Part shown: positions 1-8,856 of the stretch, one piece after another
How the letters are laid out: each line of letters starts with the position of its first letter
How positions within the stretch are numbered: position 1 is the first letter of the stretch
Origin: E44-bin32 sp034430595
Lineage (GTDB): Bacteria > Chloroflexota > Anaerolineae > Anaerolineales > E44-bin32
Direction of reading: 5' to 3'
DNA: 64,000 nucleotides
Assembly (NCBI GenBank): GCA_034430595.1
Contig: DAOUEL010000027.1
Location: 62,001-126,000 of the forward strand
Position numbers and translations under genes: made by a program
The notes under the pieces: model-generated
Database searches by the model: none
The model's input: the letters and a program-made list of their open reading frames with translations, nothing else
What the model was told of the DNA's origin: nothing

Positions 1-2
1 TG

Positions 3-3000
3 AGTGGCTCGGAGCGGGTGGTCATCGGCGAGGTGGTCCGCTATCGGCTCGCCTTCCAACTGGCCGAGGGCACGGCGCTCAATTTCCGCCTCGAGGATGA
101 CCTCTATCCCGGGCTGCGCTTCATCGACGACGGCACTGCCAGGGCCGCGCTTGTGTCTAATGACGTCGGTATCACCTCCTCGACCCTCTCCGATCCGGCG
201 CTCTTCGTCACAGGCAACGAGATCAGCCTGGCCAGCGTCGTGCCGACCTATGCCCTACCTGATAACGCCGTCTCATCCAGCCCCAGCGATCCTAATGCCG
301 ATACCTACAACAGCGGGACGAACGTATACTTCTGGTTCGGGAATCTGGTGAACAGCGATCGCGACCTGGATCAGGAGTTCGCCGTTATCGAGTTCAACGC
401 CGTCGTGGAGAACATCGCCGGCAATCAGGCCTATAACAATTCGACCGGCGCTACCACCTCCATCACGGCCCTCAACAATCGCTTCCGTACCCTTCTTGGC
501 TCGCCAGATATTCCCGGAAGCTATTCCGGCCTAGTAACCGTGCGCATCGCCGAGGCGCTGATCACGAATCTGACCAAAACTGTTAGCGTCACGCCTTCGG
601 ACGCCGGCGACACAGTCGAGTACACCATAACTTTCAACAATAGCTCGAGCGTTGCGCGTGCCGCTACGGCCTTCGATATCGTGCTGACCGACACGCTCGA
701 CAGCAACCTGGTATTTGTCTCGATCAGCGGCACGCCGAACAGCGGCACCTGCCAGGGCGGCACACCAATTGCCTTCAGCGGGGGTGCTGTTGGGCAGGCC
801 GTCACCGCCACGCTTAGCTGCCTCGACCCGGGCGCTCCGGCCAGCATCACGCTCACTGCGACGGTGGTCAACAACGCACCGATCGGAGCCGATATACCCA
901 ATACCACCAACCTTACGTATTCAAGCCTGCCCGGGGCCGGTACGCCATCCAACCCGACCGGATCGAACACCCCCGGGTCGGGTGGATCGGCAACCGGCGA
1001 GCGAAACGGTTCGGGCGGCGTAAACGACTACAGCGATACGGCCCAGGCCCCCATCTCGCTCGCCGATCCAATTCTCTCTAAAACCATCGCTTCGACCTCG
1101 GTCAGCAGCACGACCAGCTCCCGTCACGACCTGAGCATCGTCGACCTAGTCATCGGCGAGGAGGTCACCTTCGAGATTCGCGTCACTCTTCCTGAGGGCA
1201 CCGCCAGCCCGCTGCGCCTGCTAGACAGCATGCCTACCGTGCCGCAGGGTGTGCTTGGCGTGCTCAGTGCGCAGGTTGACTCCATCGGGAGCCAGATCAA
1301 TACCTCGATCGTCCCGACGATAACCATCAGTGACGGGCTCGATGCGGATAGCATCGATGATCAAGTCCTGTTTAACTTCGGGGACGTGACCAATACGCCC
1401 AACGGGGTGAGCGATGCAGGCGATGTGATCGTGCTTGAGATCGTTGCCCGGCTGGAGAACGTAAGCAGCAACCAAGATGGCAACCAGCTCACAAATAACG
1501 CCGTTCTCACCTACAACACAGACTCTCTTTCCGCGACTGCTGATGTTGAGGTCGTTGAGCCGCTCTTAACGCTCGTCAAGGCGGCAGACGATGATACGCC
1601 CAGCCTAGGTGGGGCCGTTACCTACACGATCACGGTCAGCAACCCTGGCAGCGGCTCAAATGCCGTCGCCGAAGACATCGTCATCACCGATGCCGTCCCT
1701 GCCGGTCTCACGTACCTCGGTCCTGTGACGCCTCTGCCCGCTGGCTGGTCGCTTGATGACAGCGCCGCCCCGGTGCTCACGTTCAGTGCCGGTCAGCTGG
1801 GGCTGGGTAGTTCCGTCGATCTCTCCTACCAGGCGACGCTTGGAATCCCGCCAACGGTGACGGTTGGCGATACTTTTACGAACACAGCCACTGCGACCTG
1901 GACCTCGCTCAGTGGCCTGGACGCGAACGAGCGCACCGGCTCGGGAAGCGGACCAAACGATTACACCACCAGCACCAGCGAAACGATCACTGCCTCCGAG
2001 GTGGACGTCGCCCTGAGCAAAGATGACGGCATCTTATCCGCCGTGCCGGGACTGCCCGTCTCTTACACGCTATCAATCCAGAACATCGGCAACGTCGACG
2101 CCCTGAATGTCGTCATCACCGACACTGTCCCGGCCTATACGACCTTCGCTGGGCCATCCGGTCCAGGTGCGTGGTCGTGCGCAATCGGTGCCCCGGCCGG
2201 TACCTCCTGCACGTATAACCTCGGCTCCTTGGCTGCTGGCGCCTCAACGAATTTGACGTTTTCCGTTGTCGTCAGCAGCACGCTGCCGGTGCTGGTCGAC
2301 CTGACAACGAACAGCGCCATAGTCTCGGCTAGCAACGAACCGGTACTGCTGCAGGGCAACAACAGCGCTTCTCACGACACGCCGCTCGTCGCCGCGCCTG
2401 ATCTTTCGATCGTAAAGGACGACGGGGTTGATACCGTATCCCCGGGGACCTTGCTCATCTTTACGCTCACCTATGCAAACTACGGTAACCAGGATGCCTC
2501 TGGTGTCACGATCACCGACGACGTTCCGCTGAACACCACCTTCCAGGCCGGCTCAAGCAGCGCTGGCTGGAGCTGCGACGACCCGGACGGCGGCGGCCCG
2601 CTTGTGCCTGGCGATCCCGGCAGCACCTGCACCTACACCATCGGTGCGCTGGCGGCTGGCGCCGGCGGCAGCGTGCAATTCGCGCTGCATGTTGACGACC
2701 CATTTCCAATCGGCACCAGCCTCATCACCAACACCGCCGTGATCGCTGATGACGGCACCAATGGCCCGGATCAAACTCCAGGTGACAACCAGAGCACAGA
2801 CCGGGACAATGTGGTCACGCTCGGAAACCTCGACATCAACAAAAATCTGGTCGCAACGAGTCAGGCTTTCACCGATCCGGGCGATACGCAGCTCAGCGGA
2901 ACCCCGCCTGCGGCAATTGGCGAGATTTTGACCTATGAGATCGTGCTCAACATTCCGCCCGGTTCGATTGCCGCCGTCCAATTGGAGGACGTGCTCGATC

Positions 3001-4358
3001 GCGGCCTGGCATTCGTCGACTGCAGCTCGATCACGGCCAGCTCGGGCAACCTGACGACCACGCTTGCAGGCGGGTTTTCATCGGCCTGCAACCCGGATAC
3101 CCTGAACCCTCCTACCGGGAATCCGCAGGTTCTGCCTGAACCGTCCTCAAGCACTACAGATGAGGACCAGGGCCGGCGGATTCTCTTCGATCTCGGAAAT
3201 ATCACCAATACGAATTCGTTCGGAGGGGCGGACGAGACGCTGACCATCATATACACTGCCGTGGTCATCGACAATGAGAGCAATCGGCGCGGCTCACGCC
3301 TGAATAATGCAGTGCACTGGACGTGGAGCTCGGGCGAGCTGAGCGAGTCGGCGAACGAGGCCGAAATCGTCGAACCGACCTTGACCCTGACCAAGAACGC
3401 CGCGCCGCGCATCACCGCTCCGGGTTCGCCAATCACCTTCACCCTCATGGTCGCCCATGCCGCATCCAGCAACAGCGCTGCCTTCGATTTGGTCCTGACC
3501 GATACTCTTCCTCCCGAGCTTACCTACATCCCGGCGACATTGGCCTGTACTTCAGGTGCCTGCAGCGAAGCCGGTGGGGTGATCACGGTCAGCTGGGACA
3601 CCTTCGACCTGGGAGACACCAGCCAGATAACCTTCGATGTGACCCTCGGGCCGGTTCGGCCCGGGCAGCGGGTCCTCAATCAGGCTGCGCTCGAGTGGAC
3701 CAGTCTGCCGGATGACAACGTGGCTGCGCCGTATGCGCTCTCGCCCTTCAATGCACTGGCTGTCGAAAGACGCTACGATCCGACCACCCCGGTCGACCTG
3801 TACCAGGTTCTGGCGGAGGTTTCCGTCGGCGCTCCAGAGCTGCCCGCTACCGGTTTCGCCCCGGGTCAGCGCACAACTCTGCCGCCCATTCCGGGACAAC
3901 TCCCCTATTCTGATATTGGCGGGATACAGCTAGAAATCCCATCGCTCGGTCTGCGCTCACCTATCATCGGCGTCGCTACGGATGAATCGGGTTGGGATCT
4001 GACCTGGCTCTGGGATAACATCGGCTTCCTGCAGGGCACGGCATATCCAACCCACACAGGCAATACCGTTCTTACCGGGCACGTTGTCTTGCCAAGCGGT
4101 CTGCCAGGGCCTTTCGCTCGGCTTGGCGAGCTGTTCTGGGGTGATACCGTCATGCTGCACAGCGCGGGCATGACCTACGTTTACGAGGTGCGTGAACGCT
4201 GGACAATTCTGCCCAACGATCTAAGTGTCATGAAGCATGAAACGCTGGATTGGGTAACGCTGATCACCTGCCGCAGCTTCGATCCTTCCAGCGGGACCTA
4301 CTTGCGGCGCACTGTCGTACGCGCTGTCCTGGTCGAGGTCCGGCCGGACGCCGAATAA
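3..4358 (+). CDS. DUF11-repeat surface adhesin with LPATG and fused sortase domain (5' truncated by window)
   Basis: The frame is open from base 3, so the gene starts before the window; about 1,450 residues are present. Roughly eight beta-sandwich modules alternate between DUF11 type (e.g. TYTITVSNPGSG, SYTLSIQNIGN) and isopeptide or fimbrial type (e.g. LTYEIVLNIPPG). Counting from the GTG at base 18, LPATG lies at residues 1275-1279, and a sortase domain fills the last ~120 residues: His1355 in TGHV, Cys1418 in TLITC, Arg1430 or 1431. Sortases are transpeptidases that cut an LPxTG-like signal with Cys and stabilise it with Arg. Here substrate motif and enzyme share one polypeptide, and no hydrophobic tail follows the motif as in classical sortase substrates. 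It probably acts outside the cell as an adhesin or pilin-like protein that anchors or links itself. Family calls are confident; the mode of action is inferred. Confidence 0.85.
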   Translation, partial: SGSERVVIGEVVRYRLAFQLAEGTALNFRLEDDLYPGLRFIDDGTARAALVSNDVGITSSTLSDPALFVTGNEISLASVVPTYALPDNAVSSSPSDPNADTYNSGTNVYFWFGNLVNSDRDLDQEFAVIEFNAVVENIAGNQAYNNSTGATTSITALNNRFRTLLGSPDIPGSYSGLVTVRIAEALITNLTKTVSVTPSDAGDTVEYTITFNNSSSVARAATAFDIVLTDTLDSNLVFVSISGTPNSGTCQGGTPIAFSGGAVGQAVTATLSCLDPGAPASITLTATVVNNAPIGADIPNTTNLTYSSLPGAGTPSNPTGSNTPGSGGSATGERNGSGGVNDYSDTAQAPISLADPILSKTIASTSVSSTTSSRHDLSIVDLVIGEEVTFEIRVTLPEGTASPLRLLDSMPTVPQGVLGVLSAQVDSIGSQINTSIVPTITISDGLDADSIDDQVLFNFGDVTNTPNGVSDAGDVIVLEIVARLENVSSNQDGNQLTNNAVLTYNTDSLSATADVEVVEPLLTLVKAADDDTPSLGGAVTYTITVSNPGSGSNAVAEDIVITDAVPAGLTYLGPVTPLPAGWSLDDSAAPVLTFSAGQLGLGSSVDLSYQATLGIPPTVTVGDTFTNTATATWTSLSGLDANERTGSGSGPNDYTTSTSETITASEVDVALSKDDGILSAVPGLPVSYTLSIQNIGNVDALNVVITDTVPAYTTFAGPSGPGAWSCAIGAPAGTSCTYNLGSLAAGASTNLTFSVVVSSTLPVLVDLTTNSAIVSASNEPVLLQGNNSASHDTPLVAAPDLSIVKDDGVDTVSPGTLLIFTLTYANYGNQDASGVTITDDVPLNTTFQAGSSSAGWSCDDPDGGGPLVPGDPGSTCTYTIGALAAGAGGSVQFALHVDDPFPIGTSLITNTAVIADDGTNGPDQTPGDNQSTDRDNVVTLGNLDINKNLVATSQAFTDPGDTQLSGTPPAAIGEILTYEIVLNIPPGSIAAVQLEDVLDRGLAFVDCSSITASSGNLTTTLAGGFSSACNPDTLNPPTGNPQVLPEPSSSTTDEDQGRRILFDLGNITNTNSFGGADETLTIIYTAVVIDNESNRRGSRLNNAVHWTWSSGELSESANEAEIVEPTLTLTKNAAPRITAPGSPITFTLMVAHAASSNSAAFDLVLTDTLPPELTYIPATLACTSGACSEAGGVITVSWDTFDLGDTSQITFDVTLGPVRPGQRVLNQAALEWTSLPDDNVAAPYALSPFNALAVERRYDPTTPVDLYQVLAEVSVGAPELPATGFAPGQRTTLPPIPGQLPYSDIGGIQLEIPSLGLRSPIIGVATDESGWDLTWLWDNIGFLQGTAYPTHTGNTVLTGHVVLPSGLPGPFARLGELFWGDTVMLHSAGMTYVYEVRERWTILPNDLSVMKHETLDWVTLITCRSFDPSSGTYLRRTVVRAVLVEVRPDAE

Positions 4359-4390
4359 CGCAGGACACACCTCGAATTGGGTTTGTATTG

Positions 4391-4417
4391 GTAGGGGCGG
4401 GGTGGCTCCGCCCCTAC
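4391..4417. repeat. GTAGGGGC palindrome, copy 1
   Basis: Arms GTAGGGGCGG (4391-4400) and CCGCCCCTAC (4408-4417) are perfect reverse complements around a 7-base loop. It belongs with the neighbouring copies to a small palindromic repeat family. Confidence 0.7.
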
Positions 4418-4447
4418 GCATTCATTTGCATGAACGTGAATCATCGC

Positions 4448-4475
4448 GTAGGGGCACGATACATCGTGCCCCTAC
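4448..4475. repeat. GTAGGGGC palindrome, copy 2
   Basis: Arms GTAGGGGCACGAT (4448-4460) and ATCGTGCCCCTAC (4463-4475) are perfect 13-base reverse complements around two bases. It shares the GTAGGGGC/GCCCCTAC ends with copy 1, but the inner bases differ. Compensated inner changes suggest that folding, not sequence, is kept. Confidence 0.75.
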
Positions 4476-4626
4476 AATTTATGCTGCATCTCCTCGTATA
4501 TAGATCAAAGCCAGTCGGGTCAATTCACCAACCTGCCGGCATTCCCGTAGGAAGGCCACAGCGCCGAGCCACTACAATTGACAGGCAAAAACTGTTCCTC
4601 GAATCTCGGATGAGATGCATTCTCAT

Positions 4627-4686
4627 GGGGACGGGGTGACCCCGCCCCTACGTATAAAAAAAGGCGACCGGCCAGTCGCCCCTACC
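4627..4686. repeat. GTAGGGGC palindromes, copies 3 and 4 (composite)
   Basis: Two degenerate members lie back to back. The first pairs GGGGACGGGG with CCCCGCCCC (4627-4649). The second pairs GGCGAC (4663-4668) with GTCGCC (4675-4680) and ends in CCCTACC. A run of A separates them. Confidence 0.6.
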
Positions 4687-4760
4687 AAAATCCTGCAATC
4701 CTGAAGTGCCCCGCCGCAACCATGAAATTGGCTGATATTACAGGCGCTAACAAATATTCC

Positions 4761-5411
4761 CTACATTGCGTCCCGCAGGTACCCGATCGCCAGCCCGTCC
4801 CCGGCCGGGTAGATCAGGCTCACCAAACGGCTGTCCTGCGCCAGGCGCCGGTTGAACTCACGCAGCACGACCGCCCGTTCGCTCTGGTTTGCCTCGTCGA
4901 TCACATCTCCATGCGAGAAGGCGTTATGCCCAGCGACCAGACCTCCGGGCGCCAGGTTTGCCAGCGCCCAGTCCAGGTATCCCAGGTAGCCTTCCTTCTC
5001 CGCATCGATGAAGATCAGATCGAATGGACCCTGTGCTGTAAGTTCAGGAAGCAGCTGATGGGCATCCCCAACCCGTACGCTGACCCGATCTTCCACGCCG
5101 GCCAGCTCGAAATGCTCACGCGCCAGCTCCGCCCGTTCCTGCTCACGCTCAAGCGTGATCAGACTTCCACCGGGAGCGAGGCCGCGCGCAATCCAGGTGC
5201 CGCTGTACCCACCCAGCGTTCCGATCTCCAGGGCTTTACGAACACCCGCGGCTGCAGTGATAAACTGCAGAAAGCGCCCCTCTTCCGGCTTGACCGTAAT
5301 CTGTGGCAGGCCGCTCTCGACGATGCGGCTGCGGATCGTTTGCAGGACGTCATCTTCCGCCGCGAATAATTCCCGGCTGTACTTCTCGAGCGACTCGTTG
5401 TAGGTTGGCAT
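4761..5411 (-). CDS. SAM-dependent O-methyltransferase (COMT-like)
   Basis: A 216-residue class I methyltransferase of the small-molecule O-methyltransferase family (Methyltransf_3, like catechol or caffeoyl-CoA enzymes). The SAM site is visible: ALEIGTLGGYSG near residue 60, the acidic end of the second strand in LITLERE, and DLIFIDAEKEGY near 130, the usual metal and SAM contact region. Length is typical for the family. The start is supported by AAGGAGA upstream of ATG at 5411. It transfers a methyl group to a hydroxyl, probably of a small catechol-like acceptor; the substrate cannot be read from sequence. It is divergent from mutY, with about 80 bases between the starts. Confidence 0.85.
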   Translation of the reverse strand: MPTYNESLEKYSRELFAAEDDVLQTIRSRIVESGLPQITVKPEEGRFLQFITAAAGVRKALEIGTLGGYSGTWIARGLAPGGSLITLEREQERAELAREHFELAGVEDRVSVRVGDAHQLLPELTAQGPFDLIFIDAEKEGYLGYLDWALANLAPGGLVAGHNAFSHGDVIDEANQSERAVVLREFNRRLAQDSRLVSLIYPAGDGLAIGYLRDAM

Positions 5412-5457
5412 CCCGGTTCTCCTTCGAAGGACATCCTTTCCAGACTGGAATTATAAC

Positions 5458-5487
5458 TTGCTGGTGTGCACGTCCGATCGGTACAAT
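5458..5487 (+). promoter_or_regulatory. Candidate promoter of mutY (possibly leaderless)
   Basis: TTGCTG (5458-5463) and TACAAT (5482-5487) are 18 bases apart. The mutY ATG follows the -10 box after only six bases, so transcription would begin at or beside the start codon. There is no Shine-Dalgarno sequence. The -35 box is weak. Confidence 0.4.
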
Positions 5488-5493
5488 GCACGG

Positions 5494-6564
5494 ATGGTCG
5501 GCACAGCTGGAAAGCTTCTGCGCTGGTTTAAAGAGAACGGGCGTGACCTGCCGTGGCGGCATACTCGCGATCCGTACCTGATCTGGGTCTCGGAGATCAT
5601 GCTGCAGCAAACGCGTGTAGAGACTGTCATCCCATATTATGAGCGCTGGGTGGACCGTTTTCCAACACTCTCGGAGCTGGCCAAGGCAGATCTAGAGGAA
5701 GTGCTGCGTCTCTGGGAAGGCCTGGGCTACTACCGCCGGGCGCACAACCTTCATCGCACGGCAAAGCTGATCCTGCAAGAGCACGGTGGCCATTTCCCAG
5801 ACCAGGCTGGCGAGCTGGAAAAGCTCCCTGGATTGGGCTCTTACACTGCAGCCGCGCTGGCGGCGCTGGCGTTCGATCAGGCCGAGATCGCCCTGGATGG
5901 CAACCTGCGGCGGGCGATCGCTCGCGTGATCGACCTCGAGCTTGATCCACGCAGTGCGGCCGGAGAGAAACGGCTGCGCGAGTGGGCTGATAAGCAGCTG
6001 CCTCCCGGACAGGCGGCCGACTTCAACCAGGCGTTGATGGACCTGGGAGCAGCGATTTGCCTTCCGAAAAAGCCGATCTGCACGTCATGCCCGATTGCAG
6101 CTCAATGCCTGGCGTATGGCCGCGGCACGATCGGCGAACGCCCGGCGAAGTCCCCTCGCCGACCGATTCCCTCTCTTCAGGCTGCCGCTGGGGTTATGCA
6201 GCGCGGGGGGAGGGTGCTCATTGGCCGGCGTCCGGAGGGTAAGCTGCTGGGTGGTTTGTGGGAATTTCCAGGTGGCAAACGCGAGCCGAACGAGAACCTG
6301 CGCCAGTGCCTGAAGCGTGAGTTAAAGGAGGAGTTGGACGTCAAGGTCAGAGTTGGGGCTGAGCTTGGATCATTTCACCACAGTTACAGCCACTTCCATG
6401 TCTCCGTCCATGCCTTCGAGGCCGAAATCCTGGACGGGGAGCCGCAGGCTTACGACCACAGCGCCCTGGAGTGGGTCGAGATCGGCCGGCTTGCTGATTT
6501 CCCGATGGGCAAGGTTGATCGTGCGATCGCAGAACGGTTGGCCGCTTCGGATTACGATGCTTGA
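5494..6564 (+). CDS. mutY: A/G-specific adenine glycosylase MutY
   Basis: DNA repair enzyme that removes adenine mispaired with 8-oxoguanine. The 356 residues hold an N-terminal HhH-GPD domain with the catalytic Glu34 in SEIMLQQTR, a helix-hairpin-helix loop (LPGLGSYTAAA) and the catalytic Asp in ALDGNLRR. The [4Fe-4S] ligands are spaced C-x6-C-x2-C-x5-C (CLPKKPICTSCPIAAQC). The C-terminal NUDIX-like domain (residues ~220-350) recognises 8-oxoG opposite A. The frame could open at TTG 5458, but ATG 5494 gives the usual MutY N-terminus. The 3' end overlaps the convergent transporter gene by 13 bases. Confidence 0.95.
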   Translation: MVGTAGKLLRWFKENGRDLPWRHTRDPYLIWVSEIMLQQTRVETVIPYYERWVDRFPTLSELAKADLEEVLRLWEGLGYYRRAHNLHRTAKLILQEHGGHFPDQAGELEKLPGLGSYTAAALAALAFDQAEIALDGNLRRAIARVIDLELDPRSAAGEKRLREWADKQLPPGQAADFNQALMDLGAAICLPKKPICTSCPIAAQCLAYGRGTIGERPAKSPRRPIPSLQAAAGVMQRGGRVLIGRRPEGKLLGGLWEFPGGKREPNENLRQCLKRELKEELDVKVRVGAELGSFHHSYSHFHVSVHAFEAEILDGEPQAYDHSALEWVEIGRLADFPMGKVDRAIAERLAASDYDA

Positions 6565-7493
6565 GTTGACTGCGCCCGGCTGCGGTGCACCAGATACACC
6601 CCCGCCAGCACCGCCACGCCGCCGGCGAGCTGAAGTGGCTGCAGGAGCTCACCCAGAAGCGGGCCGGCCAGCAGTCCGGTTACCACCGGCTGACCCAGCA
6701 ACGTGGGCGCAACAAGCGTTGCTGGCAGCTTTCCCTGGGCATAGTTGATCGCCAGCCAACCGATGCCCTGGCTGATCACCCCGAGACCGACCAGGCTCAG
6801 GTACGTACGGCCCGCATAGCCCAGGAGCGGCTGGCGTAAAATCCCGTTGATCACCAGCAAGACGATTATTGCGGCCAGCGACGAAAACCAGAAATAGGAG
6901 AGCGCATCGATGGTACGCCGGCCGCGCTGGGTGATCAGGAAATATCCTCCGTAGAAGAGACCGGCCAGCAGTCCAAAGAATGTCCCCACCCCGAGGGACA
7001 TCGAGCGTAATGCATCCAGCCCCAGGATCAATGCTGCACCGGCCATCGCCGTCAGCAATCCAATCCAGAATGGCACATCCAGGCGCTCGTGGAAGATGAC
7101 TAGCGCTCCGATTCCAACCCAGAGTGGGGCTGTATTTGCCAGCAAGGTCGGATTGGTCGCCCCGCTCATGACGACCCCCGTTGACCAGAATGAGAGGTCT
7201 ACGGCGAAGAAAACCCCGGCCAGCATTGCAATGCGGAGTTCGTTCCAGCCGATTCCGTGCAGATGCTCACGCCGGCTGATGAAGGGGATGGTGAGCACAG
7301 CCCAGCCAATTGCCATGCGGTACAGGCTGGCCACTGTGCCGGGTGCTGAGGCCCAGCGGATGAAGATGGCTGAAAAGCCAATCGCTCCAATGCCTAGAGC
7401 AAGGGCCAGGTACGCCAGCAGCTGCGAGCGTGATGTGGGTGGATGCGTATCAGGCCTCCGTACTCTAAACGGATTTCGCCAGGCAGCAGACAT
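6552..7493 (-). CDS. EamA/DMT-family exporter
   Basis: Membrane transporter of the drug/metabolite superfamily, 313 residues with about ten predicted helices in two EamA halves (residues ~25-155 and ~170-305). Typical signs are IFIRWASAPG in the first helix pair and ATLVAPTLLGQPV near the C-terminus. Such proteins export amino acids, nucleobases or other metabolites; the substrate is unknown. The frame stays open upstream to 7748, but that part would overlap the divergent aminotransferase, so ATG 7493 is preferred, although its Shine-Dalgarno is weak. A second DMT gene lies at 25.5 kb. Confidence 0.85.
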   Translation of the reverse strand: MSAAWRNPFRVRRPDTHPPTSRSQLLAYLALALGIGAIGFSAIFIRWASAPGTVASLYRMAIGWAVLTIPFISRREHLHGIGWNELRIAMLAGVFFAVDLSFWSTGVVMSGATNPTLLANTAPLWVGIGALVIFHERLDVPFWIGLLTAMAGAALILGLDALRSMSLGVGTFFGLLAGLFYGGYFLITQRGRRTIDALSYFWFSSLAAIIVLLVINGILRQPLLGYAGRTYLSLVGLGVISQGIGWLAINYAQGKLPATLVAPTLLGQPVVTGLLAGPLLGELLQPLQLAGGVAVLAGVYLVHRSRAQSTQAS

Positions 7494-7582
7494 TCTACCC
7501 AGGGCCAGGTCTACGTCCAAGCATAGTCCAGCGATTGAAAAAAGCTTACAATGCGCCTCGATCAATAGACTTGGAGGAGCGT

Positions 7583-8758
7583 ATGCGCTTCGCTCATCGG
7601 ACGTCAGAACTTCGATCTGAAGGCGCCTATCACGTGCTGGCAAAGGCAACGGCGCTCGAAGCGCAGGGCCAATCAATTGTACATTTCGAAATCGGCCAGC
7701 CGGATATCGAAACCTACGGAAATATCCGCCGCGCCGGAATCGAGGCAATTGAGTCTGGCCACACCCGCTACACGCCGCCAGCCGGCATGCAGATGCTGCG
7801 CGAGGCGATCGCTGAAGACGCCGGGGAACGGCGCGGTGTCACGTTCGCGTCGGAGCAGGTCGTTGTCTCACCCGGTGCCAAGCCCAACCTCTTCTTTCCC
7901 ATCCTGGCCCTGGTTGAGCCGGGTGATGAAGTGCTGTACCCCGACCCCGGTTTTCCATCTTACCGGGCGATGATTCTCGTTGCCGGCGGCGTGCCGATCC
8001 CCTATTCACTTCTTGAGGAGGACGATTTCGCGCCTGACCTCGACCAACTACGGCACTCCTTCACTAAGCGCACGCGAATGATCATTCTCAATTCACCGGG
8101 AAATCCGACGGGAGGCGTTCTCTCTTCAACCGCGCTGGAAGCGATCGGTACCATGGCGCTCGAACACAATTGCTGGGTGATGACGGATGAGATTTACCGT
8201 CGCTTGCATTACCTTGAATCGGCTCCACCCAGCATTATCACGCTACCGGGGATGGCTGACCGCACGATCGTCGTTGATGGCTTCTCAAAGACCTACGCCA
8301 TGACCGGCTGGCGGTTGGGCTACGGCATCATGCCGTCTGAGTTGGCACAGAAGGTGGGCTTGCTGATCACCCACTCGACCGGGTCAACAGCTCACTTCAC
8401 CCAGTATGCCGGACTCGAGGCGCTGCACGGTCCCCAGGGCGAGATCAATGAGATGCTGCAACGCTACCGCCGGCGGCGCGACCGGGTGGTAAGCGGCCTG
8501 AACACCATTCGCGGCGTGAGCTGCCGGATGCCGCAGGGCGCTTTCTATGCTTTCCCGAACGTGCGTGAAACCGGAATCGCGGTAGATCGACTGGCCACGA
8601 TGATCCTCGAGCAGGCCAGCGTAGCGCTGCTCCCAGGAACCGCCTTTGGCACCCAGGGTGAGGGCAATCTGCGCCTCTCCTACGCAACAAGCCTGGACCA
8701 AATCGAGCAGGGGCTGGAACGACTGAGCTCTTTCTTCGCGACGCTCGAAACTGGATAG
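7583..8758 (+). CDS. Class I/II PLP-dependent aminotransferase
   Basis: 391-residue fold-type I aminotransferase of the aspartate aminotransferase superfamily. Visible landmarks: NSPGNPTGG (substrate and PLP contacts), TDEIYRRLHY (Asp and Tyr holding the PLP ring), DGFSKTYAMTGWRLGY with the Schiff-base Lys after FS, and a C-terminal LRLSYA with the carboxylate-binding Arg. The reaction swaps an amino group between an amino acid and a 2-oxoacid; close relatives use aspartate or aromatic amino acids, and the exact substrate is not readable. GGAGGAG at 7573-7579 fixes ATG 7583, 48 bases inside the longest frame. A TACAAT box (7547-7552) lies upstream. Confidence 0.9.
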   Translation: MRFAHRTSELRSEGAYHVLAKATALEAQGQSIVHFEIGQPDIETYGNIRRAGIEAIESGHTRYTPPAGMQMLREAIAEDAGERRGVTFASEQVVVSPGAKPNLFFPILALVEPGDEVLYPDPGFPSYRAMILVAGGVPIPYSLLEEDDFAPDLDQLRHSFTKRTRMIILNSPGNPTGGVLSSTALEAIGTMALEHNCWVMTDEIYRRLHYLESAPPSIITLPGMADRTIVVDGFSKTYAMTGWRLGYGIMPSELAQKVGLLITHSTGSTAHFTQYAGLEALHGPQGEINEMLQRYRRRRDRVVSGLNTIRGVSCRMPQGAFYAFPNVRETGIAVDRLATMILEQASVALLPGTAFGTQGEGNLRLSYATSLDQIEQGLERLSSFFATLETG

Positions 8759-8856
8759 GCTCGTTCCGGCTAACCGAATCAACCCCCTGCTACGCGACCC
8801 CGCGGCTGCATTCCCTGTATTAATGGATAGAAGTCTTGATCCATGAGAGGAGAATC

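Larger units (their letters stand above)
4359..4760. other. Intergenic stretch with palindromic repeats, no gene
   Basis: About 400 bases between the adhesin and the minus-strand O-methyltransferase. Short open frames here show no recognisable protein. The content is a cluster of GC-rich palindromes built on GTAGGGGC...GCCCCTAC, listed separately. They may also serve as terminators for the two converging genes. Confidence 0.7.
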
